Source of the DNA: Caulobacteraceae bacterium
Lineage (GTDB): Bacteria > Pseudomonadota > Alphaproteobacteria > Caulobacterales > Caulobacteraceae
Direction: 5' to 3'
Assembly: GCA_003161535.1 (NCBI GenBank)
Contig: PMOM01000281.1
Coordinates: forward strand, 1 to 6,731
DNA: 6,731 bases
Shown here: in pieces, positions 1-5,626 of the stretch
Layout of the letters: every line of letters starts with the position of its first letter
How positions within the stretch are numbered: the stretch's first letter is position 1
The notes under the pieces: generated by a model
What the model saw: the letters and a program-made list of their open reading frames with translations, nothing else
The model's database searches: none
Told to the model about the DNA's origin: nothing
Translations under genes and position numbers: made by a program

Positions 1-549
1 CGCGCCATCCTCGGCCAGCAGATCACCGTCGCGGCCGCCAGGTTGCTCGCAGGCCGCATCACCGACGACTTCGGCCAAATCCTGCCGCCCGATCTCGCCG
101 GCCTGATCCCCGGGATCACCCACGTCTTTCCCGCGCCGGCGCGCCTGGCCGAGGCGGACCTTTCGGCCCTGCCCATGCCCCGCGCCCGCTCCGGCGCCGT
201 GGCTGCTCTCGCCGCCGCCGTCGCCGCCGACCCCCTGCTGTTCGGTCCTCGGCGCGGCCTGGATGAAGCCATCGCCACCCTGAAAGCCCTGCCCGGCGTC
301 GGCGAGTGGACGGCGCAATACATCGCCATGCGCGAGCTGCGCGAGCCCGACGCCTTCCCCGCCGCCGATGTCGGACTGATGCGCGCGCTCGCCGACGAGG
401 CGGGCGCCCGCCCCAGCGCCGCCGATCTCCTCGCCCGCGCCGAACGCTGGCGGCCCTGGCGCGCCTATGCCGCGGTTCATCTGTGGGCGTCCCTCGCCCA
501 ATCCACCACCTCGCAACAAGGATCATCCCATGACCGACAAGCGGCCTGA
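1..549 (+). CDS. alkA: DNA-3-methyladenine glycosylase, AlkA family (C-terminal part, 5' end outside window)
   Basis: Base-excision repair glycosylase that removes alkylated bases such as 3-methyladenine. The reading frame is open from base 1, so 182 C-terminal residues are visible and the start lies upstream. The fragment opens with RAILGQQITVAAAR, the AlkA helix before the helix-hairpin-helix domain. The hairpin follows (LKALPGVGEWTAQY, fragment residues 94-107), then FPAADVGLMR, whose Asp at fragment residue 123 matches the catalytic Asp (D238) of E. coli AlkA. The end contains the family signature ERWRPWRAYAAVHLW. The last 20 bases overlap the downstream methyltransferase gene, so the two are probably co-transcribed and translationally coupled. 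In many bacteria this glycosylase is fused behind an Ada-like zinc-binding/AraC regulatory domain; whether that holds here cannot be seen. Family assignment is firm; free-standing AlkA versus an Ada-AlkA fusion is open. Confidence 0.9.
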   Translation, partial: RAILGQQITVAAARLLAGRITDDFGQILPPDLAGLIPGITHVFPAPARLAEADLSALPMPRARSGAVAALAAAVAADPLLFGPRRGLDEAIATLKALPGVGEWTAQYIAMRELREPDAFPAADVGLMRALADEAGARPSAADLLARAERWRPWRAYAAVHLWASLAQSTTSQQGSSHDRQAA

Positions 550-1075
550 GCGCCTCATTCTCGATCGCCTGACCACCCCGGTCGGCGAGGCTCTGATCGT
601 CACCGACCCGGAAGGTTTCCTGCGCGCCTTCGACTGGTCCGACCACGACGAGCGCCTGCGCCGCCTGATGCGCCGCTACTACGGCCCCGTGCCCATCGTC
701 GAGGGGCCCGCGCCGACGCCGATCCGCAAGGCCCTGGTCGACTATTTCAACGGCCGCCTGGACGCCCTGGAGGGACTCTCGTGGCGCAGCGCCGGCACGC
801 CGTTCCAGCTCAGCGTCTGGCGGGCGCTTGGCGACATTCCGGTGGGCCAGACGATCAGCTACGGCGAGCTCGCCCGCCGCGTCGGCAAGCCGAAAGCCGT
901 GCGCGCCGTGGGCCTGGCCAATGGCGCCAATCCCATCGGCCTGATCGCCCCCTGCCACCGCGTCATCGGCGCCGACGGCTCGCTGACCGGCTACGGCGGC
1001 GGCCTGCACCGCAAGCGCTGGCTCCTCACCCACGAAGGCGCGGCGTTTCGCGAGGGCGGGGCGGCGCGGGTTTAG
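530..1075 (+). CDS. ogt: Methylated-DNA--[protein]-cysteine S-methyltransferase (Ogt/MGMT)
   Basis: Suicide repair protein that transfers the methyl group from O6-methylguanine (and O4-methylthymine) in DNA to its own cysteine. It has 181 residues, normal for a free-standing Ogt. The active-site motif PCHRV places the acceptor cysteine at residue 142. It is preceded by the Asn-hinge segment NGANPIG (N131), and R125 in KAVRAVGLANG sits 17 residues before the Cys, like the Arg finger of human AGT. It is followed by the usual SLTGYGGGLHRKRWLL loop. The frame is open further upstream to 467, but the ATG at 530 is chosen because AAGGA (518-522) lies 7 bases before it and the protein then begins at the normal family N-terminus. 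The start is inside the end of the AlkA gene, a 20-base overlap. The 3' side is followed by hairpins rather than another plus-strand gene, so it ends the repair unit. No Ada-type regulatory domain is attached to this protein. Confidence 0.95.
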   Translation: MTDKRPERLILDRLTTPVGEALIVTDPEGFLRAFDWSDHDERLRRLMRRYYGPVPIVEGPAPTPIRKALVDYFNGRLDALEGLSWRSAGTPFQLSVWRALGDIPVGQTISYGELARRVGKPKAVRAVGLANGANPIGLIAPCHRVIGADGSLTGYGGGLHRKRWLLTHEGAAFREGGAARV

Positions 1076-1122
1076 AGTGGTATCCGTATTGATTGAAACG
1101 CTTGGCGAGCCCCGCCCCCTCC

Positions 1123-1137
1123 ACCACCTTCGGTGGT
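1123..1137. terminator. Short GC-rich hairpin after ogt
   Basis: ACCACC and GGTGGT form a perfect 6-bp stem around TTC. If the innermost C-G pair opens, the loop is five bases. It lies 47 bases past the ogt stop, between two convergent genes, so a transcription-end role is plausible. There is no T-run on either strand, so a classical intrinsic terminator is not demonstrated. The structure is seen; the function is inferred. Confidence 0.4.
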
Positions 1138-1204
1138 CCCCCTCCCCCGCGAAGAGGCGCAGGGGAGGAATGACCTGACATCGCCGTGACGGTGGTCCCC
1201 CTCC
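1131..1204 (+). repeat. 15-base direct repeat (1131-1145 and 1190-1204)
   Basis: The sequence CGGTGGTCCCCCTCC occurs identically at both positions, 59 bases apart. The first copy forms the right arm of the first hairpin and the left arm of the second. The second copy lacks the matching CCACC arm before it and looks like a remnant or degenerate unit. The stretch 1076-1223 therefore appears to be one and a half units of a structured intergenic repeat. Confidence 0.55.
1141..1168. terminator. Second hairpin of the convergent intergenic region
   Basis: CCTCCCC (1141-1147) pairs with GGGGAGG (1162-1168). After one C/A mismatch, GCG pairs with CGC (1149-1151 with 1158-1160), closing a six-base loop. 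Being almost symmetrical and placed between the convergent ogt and hxlR-type genes, it could end transcription from both sides or be a copy of a dispersed palindromic intergenic repeat. No T-tract follows on either strand. Confidence 0.4.
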
Positions 1205-1223
1205 TCCGCCGCACGGGTGAGGA

Positions 1224-1616
1224 TCAAGTCGCACGCTCGTCGAAGGTCTGGCGGGCCTCGGCGATGGCCGGCAGATGCTCGAAGGCCCAGGAGCCCAGGG
1301 CCTGCACCGGGACGCGAAGAGAGTGGCCAAGCTGGGTCAGTTCATAGTCGACGCGGGGCGGAATGGTGGGGAACACCGTGCGGGTCACCAGACCGTCGCG
1401 CTCGAGGCCGCGCAGGGTCAGGGTGAGCATGCGCTGGGAGATGCCGCCGACCAGTTTCTTCAGTTCATTGAAACGCTTGGGACCATCGGCCAGGAGCATG
1501 ACGACAAGCACGCTCCACTTGTCGCCGATGCGCGAGAGAATGCCCGAGACCGCCTTGCAGCTACCCGACAGGTGGACGCCCGCGGGGCCGGTCACATCGA
1601 TGTCGCCTGGTATCAA
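1224..1616 (-). CDS. HxlR-family (DUF24) winged-helix transcriptional regulator
   Basis: DNA-binding regulator of the HxlR/YodB type, 130 residues with the chosen start, typical for the family. The winged-helix core is clear: [15 protein letters not shown] (family GxKW motif), [21 protein letters not shown] (helix-turn-helix) and the wing segment [15 protein letters not shown]. The protein has a single cysteine, C20 in SGSCKAV, at the N-terminal position where YodB-like members carry their redox-sensing Cys. A longer open frame starts with an ATG at 1721, but that would overlap the divergent azoreductase start by 25 bases. The TTG at 1616 is preferred because a perfect AAGGAGG lies 7 bases upstream; a GTG at 1595 is the alternative. 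Divergent pairing with azoR suggests that it controls that gene and itself in response to quinones or other electrophiles. The family is clear; the effector and the regulatory sign are inferred. Confidence 0.9.
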   Translation of the reverse strand: MIPGDIDVTGPAGVHLSGSCKAVSGILSRIGDKWSVLVVMLLADGPKRFNELKKLVGGISQRMLTLTLRGLERDGLVTRTVFPTIPPRVDYELTQLGHSLRVPVQALGSWAFEHLPAIAEARQTFDERAT

Positions 1617-1696
1617 AACTGTGCCTCCTTGTTGGGCGCCCCTGGTCGCATATGTAGCGTCGGTCACTAAACAATACCACTTACGGAGCCCCGACA
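1617..1696. promoter_or_regulatory. Shared control region between hxlR-type regulator and azoR
   Basis: These 80 bases separate two divergent start codons and must hold both promoters and probably the regulator's operator. The stretch is more AT-rich than its surroundings around 1649-1684. Visible elements are a GGGCGCCC palindrome (1634-1641), a CATATG core (1649-1654) and two CACTWA-like half-sites (1665-1670 and 1678-1683) 13 bases apart. A weak TTGTTG (1629-1634) followed 16 bases later by TATGTA could serve azoR. None matches a consensus well enough to call a precise promoter or operator. Confidence 0.4.
1624..1630 (-). promoter_or_regulatory. Strong Shine-Dalgarno fixing a TTG start for the HxlR regulator
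   Basis: The minus strand reads AAGGAGG, then the seven bases CACAGTT, then TTG, which is in frame with the HxlR domain. This is the best ribosome-binding site in the window and the main reason for taking the unusual TTG codon at 1616 as the start. Confidence 0.7.
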
Positions 1697-2302
1697 ATGA
1701 ACCTTCTGCATCTCGATTCAAGCATCCTCGGAGCCAATTCGACCAGCCGCGTTTTGTCGGCCGCCGTCGTCGCCAGACTGACGGCGGCGAACGCCGATTT
1801 GAAAATTAGATATCGCGACCTCGCCGCCGAACCGATCACTCACTTATCCGGCGAACACTTCGCCGCCATGAGCGGCGGCGGCGAACATGAGGCGCCGCTA
1901 AGCCATGACCTAGCCGTCGGCGCCGCCGTGCTCGAGGAATTCCTGGCCGCCGACATCGTCGTCATCGGCGTGGCGCTCTACAACTTCACCATCTCAACCC
2001 AGCTCAAGGCGTGGATCGATCGCATTGTCATTGGCGGCAAGACCTTCCGCTACGGCGAGAAGGGACCCGAGGGTCTGGCGGGCGACAAGCGCGTCATCCT
2101 GACCATCGCTCGGGGTGGCTTCTATGGACCGGGATCGCCCGTGGCCTCGCTGGAACACGCCGAAACCTATCTGCGCGGCGTCTTCGCCTTTCTGGGCGTG
2201 ACCAAGCTCGAGGTGATCGTCGCCGAGGGCCTCAGAGTCAGCGAGGTCCAGCGCCAGGCCGCCATGGCCGGGGCGCGGGAAAGGATCGCCGAGCTCGCCT
2301 GA
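1697..2302 (+). CDS. azoR: FMN-dependent NADH-azoreductase
   Basis: Cytoplasmic flavoprotein of the AzoR/AcpD family. It uses NADH and FMN for two-electron reduction of azo compounds and, physiologically, quinones. It has 201 residues, the same size as E. coli AzoR. The N-terminal phosphate-binding strand-loop is [15 protein letters not shown] (S8, S9), the FMN motif YNF is at 95-97 within [14 protein letters not shown], and [12 protein letters not shown] and ARGGF (138-142) match the other flavin-contacting segments. The ATG at 1697 has GGAG (1685-1688) 8 bases upstream. It is divergent from an HxlR regulator, the usual partner for such enzymes. The first third is noticeably less GC-rich (31 of 60 bases G+C at 1801-1860 by hand count) than the rest (41 of 60 at 2101-2160). 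The gene converges on the PepSY gene with only 10 bases between stops. Confidence 0.95.
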   Translation: MNLLHLDSSILGANSTSRVLSAAVVARLTAANADLKIRYRDLAAEPITHLSGEHFAAMSGGGEHEAPLSHDLAVGAAVLEEFLAADIVVIGVALYNFTISTQLKAWIDRIVIGGKTFRYGEKGPEGLAGDKRVILTIARGGFYGPGSPVASLEHAETYLRGVFAFLGVTKLEVIVAEGLRVSEVQRQAAMAGARERIAELA

Positions 2303-2312
2303 GCGCGGCGCC

Positions 2313-2855
2313 TCACTTCCAGAAGAGGGCGCCCTTGCCGCTGGCCCTTCGGCGGCGGCGGTACATGGCCAGGTAGACCCAGCCGCCGGTGAGCGAGAGG
2401 ATCACCAGGGCCAGGCCCCAGAGGATGCCCAGGAAGACGCCCGGCTCGCCCAGGATCTCGCCGCTGTGGATGCGCAGGATCAGCGAATCCTTGTCGCGCC
2501 GCTCGTCGCTGATGAGCCGGCCGGAGCGGGCGTCGACGGTGATGGTGCGCGGCGGATCGCCGGCCAGGACCACCTCGCCCTTGAGATCGTCGGCGTCGCC
2601 CGAGAGGGAAACCGAGCTCACGGCGCTGGCCGGGGCCCGGGAGCGGGCGGCGTCGAGGGTGCGGGTGATCATGGCGGCGTAGAGGGGCGAGGACATGGCG
2701 GTGGTCAGGGCGCCCGCGCGGCCCTCTTCTTCGCGCCCGCCCGAGTCGGGGTCGCCGCCGGTCAGCTTCTGGACCTGCAGGATGACCCCGGTCGCCGAAA
2801 CGATGAGCAGGAACACGGCCGCCAGGGCGGCCGCCCATCGATGGTAACTTCGCAT
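2313..2855 (-). CDS. PepSY-associated two-helix membrane protein
   Basis: Small inner-membrane protein of 180 residues. It has an N-terminal helix (about 7-27, HRWAAALAAVFLLIVSATG), a periplasmic-type segment of about 110 residues, and a C-terminal helix (about 138-165) ending in a run of arginines at 166-170, consistent with both ends in the cytoplasm. The opening HRW, the T/S-G turn in helix 1 and LRIHSGEILGEPGVFLG before helix 2 resemble the PepSY-TM (PiuB-like) family, in which such proteins often accompany siderophore receptors or act in membrane electron transfer. Here no receptor is nearby. The start is the ATG at 2855, with AGGAG six bases upstream; an in-frame upstream codon at 2879 has no such site. 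It faces azoR tail to tail. The exact function is unknown; PepSY membership is judged from pattern only. Confidence 0.75.
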   Translation of the reverse strand: MRSYHRWAAALAAVFLLIVSATGVILQVQKLTGGDPDSGGREEEGRAGALTTAMSSPLYAAMITRTLDAARSRAPASAVSSVSLSGDADDLKGEVVLAGDPPRTITVDARSGRLISDERRDKDSLILRIHSGEILGEPGVFLGILWGLALVILSLTGGWVYLAMYRRRRRASGKGALFWK

Positions 2856-3029
2856 TCGGTGCTCCTGGGCCCGTCCCAATCGCGCGGCCTATGGTGAGAA
2901 TCTGTCGCCGCTATGGCGCCCTAGACCTGGCGACGCTGATCCGGCCCGGCGGGCAGGTCATCCCAGCTCAGCCTCGGTTTGCGCCGCCGATCCTCCACCG
3001 CGCAAACCTGGTCGGCGGCCGGCGGGGAA
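2856..3029. other. Intergenic gap between M13 peptidase and PepSY genes
   Basis: No convincing gene is seen in this 174-base stretch. It should carry the end of the zwf-peptidase transcript and a promoter for the PepSY gene. Apart from the inverted repeat at 2976-3008, I see no recognisable -35/-10 pair, operator or T-run terminator. Confidence 0.5.
2976..3008. repeat. Perfect 9-bp inverted repeat after the M13 peptidase gene
   Basis: GGTTTGCGC (2976-2984) pairs exactly with GCGCAAACC (3000-3008) across a 15-base loop. It begins about 20 bases past the peptidase stop on the minus strand, so a terminator or mRNA 3'-end stabiliser is possible. No T-run follows in the direction of transcription. 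A dimeric regulator site upstream of the PepSY gene is the alternative. The structure is certain; its role is not. Confidence 0.5.
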
Positions 3030-5108
3030 TCACCAGATGTGAACCCGATCCTTGGGAGCCAGATAGAGCTTGTCGCCCGGTTTCACGCCAAACGCGTCGT
3101 ACCAGGCGTCCATGTTGCGCACGACTCCGTTGACGCGGAACTCCGCCGGGCTGTGCGGGTCCGACGTCACGTCCTTGCGTAGCTGCTCGTCGCGAATGTT
3201 CTCGCGGTAGGTTTGAGCCCAGGAAAGGAAGAAGCGCTGCCGCCCCGTGAAGCCATCAAGGATAGGCGCCGCCTCGCCGTGCAATGAGCTCAGATAGGCT
3301 TCCAGCGCGACGCTTAGCCCGCCATTGTCACCGATATTCTCTCCAAGCGTCATGTCGCCGTTCAAGCGCAGGCCGGGCAGAGGTTCGTATTGCGCGTATT
3401 GCCTGGACAGATTGGCGACCAGCGCCCGAAAGTTGGCGACATCTTCGCTTTTCCACCAGGTGCGCAGCACGCCGTTTTCATCCGACTTCGAGCCTTGATC
3501 GTCGAAGCCGTGACCCATCTCGTGCCCGATCACGCCGCCGATCCCGCCGTAGTTGACCGCGGAATCCGCGTTTGGATCGAAGTACGGCGGTTGCAGGATC
3601 GCCGCCGGAAACACGATCTCGTTGAAGACGGAGTTGTAGTAGGCGTTGACGGTTTGCGGCGTCATACCCCATTCGTCACGATCGGTGGGCTCATGCAGGC
3701 GCGCCGTCGTTCGGCGCCATTCCCAAAGCTTCGCGCGCTTGCGGTTGCCCACCGGATCGCCGGCGCGCACCTCGAGGGTCGCGTAGTCACGCCACCGGTC
3801 GGGGTAGCCGATCTTGACTCGGAACTTGTCGAGCTTGCGCAAGGCGGCCTGTTTGGTTTCCGGCGACATCCAGGTGAGTTTCGTGATGCGCGCGCGATAG
3901 GCGTCGCGCAAATTCTCCACCAGCGTCGCCATCTGGGCCTTGGCTTGCGGCGTGAAGTGACGGCGCACATAGAGGTTGCCAACCGCCTCGCCGAGCGCGG
4001 CGTTCAGCGCCGTCGTCGCTCGCTTCCAGCGCTCGCGTTTTTGCGTTTGTCCCGACAGCGACCGTTCATTGAAGTCGAATGCCAGGTTGTCGAAGGCGAC
4101 CGGCAACAGGTCGGCCATGCCGCTCAGATAGTGGAACGTCATATAGGTGCGCCAAGTCTCGATCGGCGTCGCGCGGAATAGTTTCGTCAAGGCGGCGACC
4201 GCGCCGAGTTCCTTCACGACGAAGAAGTCCTGGGTGGGAATCTCCTCGGCGGACAGCACGTCGTCCCATGGAAAATCGGGCGCGAACGCTTTCAATTGGG
4301 CTTGCAATTTCGGGTTGTAGGTCAGGTCGCGGTCGCCTCGCTTCTCGTTCGACCATTGCAGCGTGGCGATCTGAGTTTCGAGCGCCACGATCACATCGGC
4401 CGAGCGACCGGCATCCGGATAGCCGACCAGCGACAATATCTTGTCGATGTAGGCGCGGTACTCGCCCCGGACCTTGATGAAATTCGCGCTGTCCTTGAGG
4501 TAATAATCCCGGTCGGGCAGGCCGAGACCGGACTGAACGATATTGACCGCATAGCGATCGGGGTTCTTGGCGTCGGGCCAGGGGCTGAGCGAGAGCGGCC
4601 CGCCGACAGCGATGTCGGGCCGTCCCATGAGGCGAGCGACATCTTCGTGGGAACGCGCGGCCGCGATCGCCGCGAGATCGGCCTTGACCGGCTCGATGCC
4701 CGCTCTCTCGATGGCGTCGGTGTCAAGATAGGACGTGTAATAATCCGCGATCTTCTGTTCGAGCGAGCCGGGTGCGTTGGGTCGGCGGGCGACGTCTTCG
4801 ACGATGGCTTTCACATCCGCCTCGGCATTGGCGCGCAGGATGAAGAACGGGCCCCAGGACGAGCGGTCCGGCGGGATCGGCGTATCTCTCATCCACGCGC
4901 CGCCGGCATAGCGGAAGAAGTCGTCGCCCGGCTTCACCGCCGGGTCCACGCCGGCCAGGTCGAAGCCCCAATTTCCGATAGTGGGCCTTTGCGGCTCGCC
5001 GATCGCAGGCTTTGCCCAGGTGGAACGGACCGCCGCCGCGATCGACACCGAGAGCGCGCCCATGAGGACGGCGCGCCTGCCCCCGACCGGTCCCAAGGCC
5101 GCCTTCAT
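3030..5108 (-). CDS. M13 family zinc metallopeptidase (neprilysin/PepO-like), exported
   Basis: Zinc endopeptidase of the neprilysin family that cuts oligopeptides, here probably in the periplasm. It has 692 residues. The N-terminus carries a signal-like stretch with R11-R12, then a hydrophobic run and a possible cleavage after A32, suggesting Tat export. The M13 N-terminal domain follows (about 50-430). The catalytic part shows NAYY (488-491, substrate binding), HEMGH (H529, E530, H533: zinc ligands and general base) and GENIGDNGG (E590 third zinc ligand, D594), 61 residues apart as in neprilysin. It ends with the family's KDRVHIW-type tail. I find no cysteine in the protein, so it lacks the disulfides of animal homologues. 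The ATG at 5108 overlaps the gluconokinase stop (ATGA), with AAGGGA seven bases upstream, so the longer open frame to 5450 is ignored. G+C is lower than in neighbours: 35-38 of 60 bases in three sampled lines versus 48-49 of 60 in gluconokinase and the HAD gene. Confidence 0.95.
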   Translation of the reverse strand: MKAALGPVGGRRAVLMGALSVSIAAAVRSTWAKPAIGEPQRPTIGNWGFDLAGVDPAVKPGDDFFRYAGGAWMRDTPIPPDRSSWGPFFILRANAEADVKAIVEDVARRPNAPGSLEQKIADYYTSYLDTDAIERAGIEPVKADLAAIAAARSHEDVARLMGRPDIAVGGPLSLSPWPDAKNPDRYAVNIVQSGLGLPDRDYYLKDSANFIKVRGEYRAYIDKILSLVGYPDAGRSADVIVALETQIATLQWSNEKRGDRDLTYNPKLQAQLKAFAPDFPWDDVLSAEEIPTQDFFVVKELGAVAALTKLFRATPIETWRTYMTFHYLSGMADLLPVAFDNLAFDFNERSLSGQTQKRERWKRATTALNAALGEAVGNLYVRRHFTPQAKAQMATLVENLRDAYRARITKLTWMSPETKQAALRKLDKFRVKIGYPDRWRDYATLEVRAGDPVGNRKRAKLWEWRRTTARLHEPTDRDEWGMTPQTVNAYYNSVFNEIVFPAAILQPPYFDPNADSAVNYGGIGGVIGHEMGHGFDDQGSKSDENGVLRTWWKSEDVANFRALVANLSRQYAQYEPLPGLRLNGDMTLGENIGDNGGLSVALEAYLSSLHGEAAPILDGFTGRQRFFLSWAQTYRENIRDEQLRKDVTSDPHSPAEFRVNGVVRNMDAWYDAFGVKPGDKLYLAPKDRVHIW

Positions 5109-5626
5109 GAGGCCGTCCCTTCGGCCAAGCCCAGCGCTCGCACGATGTCGTCGACCTGGGCGGTGACGGGCTGGTCGATGTCGATGACGATGGCGCCTTC
5201 GGCGGGCGTGGGCTCCTGCAGCGCGGCGAACTGGCTGTCCAGCAGGGAGGGGGGCATGAAGTGGCCGGTGCGGGCGGCCAGGCGAGCGGCGATCAGGGAC
5301 TGGGAGCCGCGCAGATAGACGATCCTCACCTGCGGCCGGCCGGTGGTGAGGATATCGCGGTAGGCGCGCTTGAGGGCCGAGCAGGTGACGACGCCGGGCT
5401 TGCCGGCGGCGGCCTGGGCGTCGATCCAGGCGGCGATGGCCGCCAGCCATGGGGCGCGGTCGGCGTCGTCAAGGGCAATGCCGGCGCTCATCTTGGCGAT
5501 GTTGGCGGCCGGGTGCAGGGCGTCACCCTCCTGGAAGTCCCAGCCCAGGCGCCGCGCCAGGGGGATGGCCACAGTGGATTTTCCCGAGCCGGAAACCCCC
5601 ATGATCACCGCGATGGTCGGGGCCAT
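5105..5626 (-). CDS. gntK: Gluconokinase (GntK family)
   Basis: Cytoplasmic kinase that phosphorylates D-gluconate with ATP to 6-phosphogluconate, feeding the Entner-Doudoroff and pentose-phosphate pathways. It has 173 residues, the usual length. The P-loop GVSGSGKST lies at 10-18. It is followed by GDALHPAANIAKMSAG (substrate-region signature), CSALKRAYRDIL, GHFMPPSLLDSQFAALQEP and the C-terminal IDIDQP, all aligning by eye with E. coli GntK. The ATG at 5626 shares one base with the preceding HAD stop (TGATG), and the stop overlaps the peptidase start by four bases. Translation is probably coupled along the operon; only a weak AAGGCGG (5634-5640) precedes the start. With zwf upstream, both routes into 6-phosphogluconate would be co-expressed. 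Confidence 0.96.
   Translation of the reverse strand: MAPTIAVIMGVSGSGKSTVAIPLARRLGWDFQEGDALHPAANIAKMSAGIALDDADRAPWLAAIAAWIDAQAAAGKPGVVTCSALKRAYRDILTTGRPQVRIVYLRGSQSLIAARLAARTGHFMPPSLLDSQFAALQEPTPAEGAIVIDIDQPVTAQVDDIVRALGLAEGTAS

Noticed and set aside
1091..1100. GATTGAAACG resembling the end of many CRISPR repeats
   Set aside because: Only one unit is present in the spacer, with no regularly spaced copies or spacers. The other occurrence is inside a coding gene.
1026..1214. 62-codon minus-strand open frame covering the hairpin region
   Set aside because: It overlaps the ogt 3' end, and its sequence is just the translation of the GC-rich hairpins and repeats.
116..1330. Long 404-codon open frame on the minus strand
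   Set aside because: It lies antisense across the AlkA and Ogt genes, is rich in Arg/Ala/Gly/Pro runs and has no recognisable domain. It is a typical shadow frame in high-GC DNA.
2303..2312. Possible bidirectional terminator between azoR and the PepSY gene
   Set aside because: Only ten bases separate the stops and I see no strong hairpin or T-run there.
2891..3133. 80-codon plus-strand open frame over the PepSY/M13 gap
   Set aside because: It runs into the antisense of the peptidase 3' end, has no ribosome-binding site of note and no domain-like sequence.
4296..5318. 340-codon plus-strand open frame
   Set aside because: It is antisense to the M13 peptidase and gluconokinase, whose catalytic motifs are intact. 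Its composition is not protein-like and it has no motifs.
5109..5450. Upstream extension of the M13 peptidase frame
   Set aside because: It overlaps gluconokinase and encodes an Arg/His/Pro-rich nonsense stretch. The ATGA junction with AAGGGA upstream gives a far better start.
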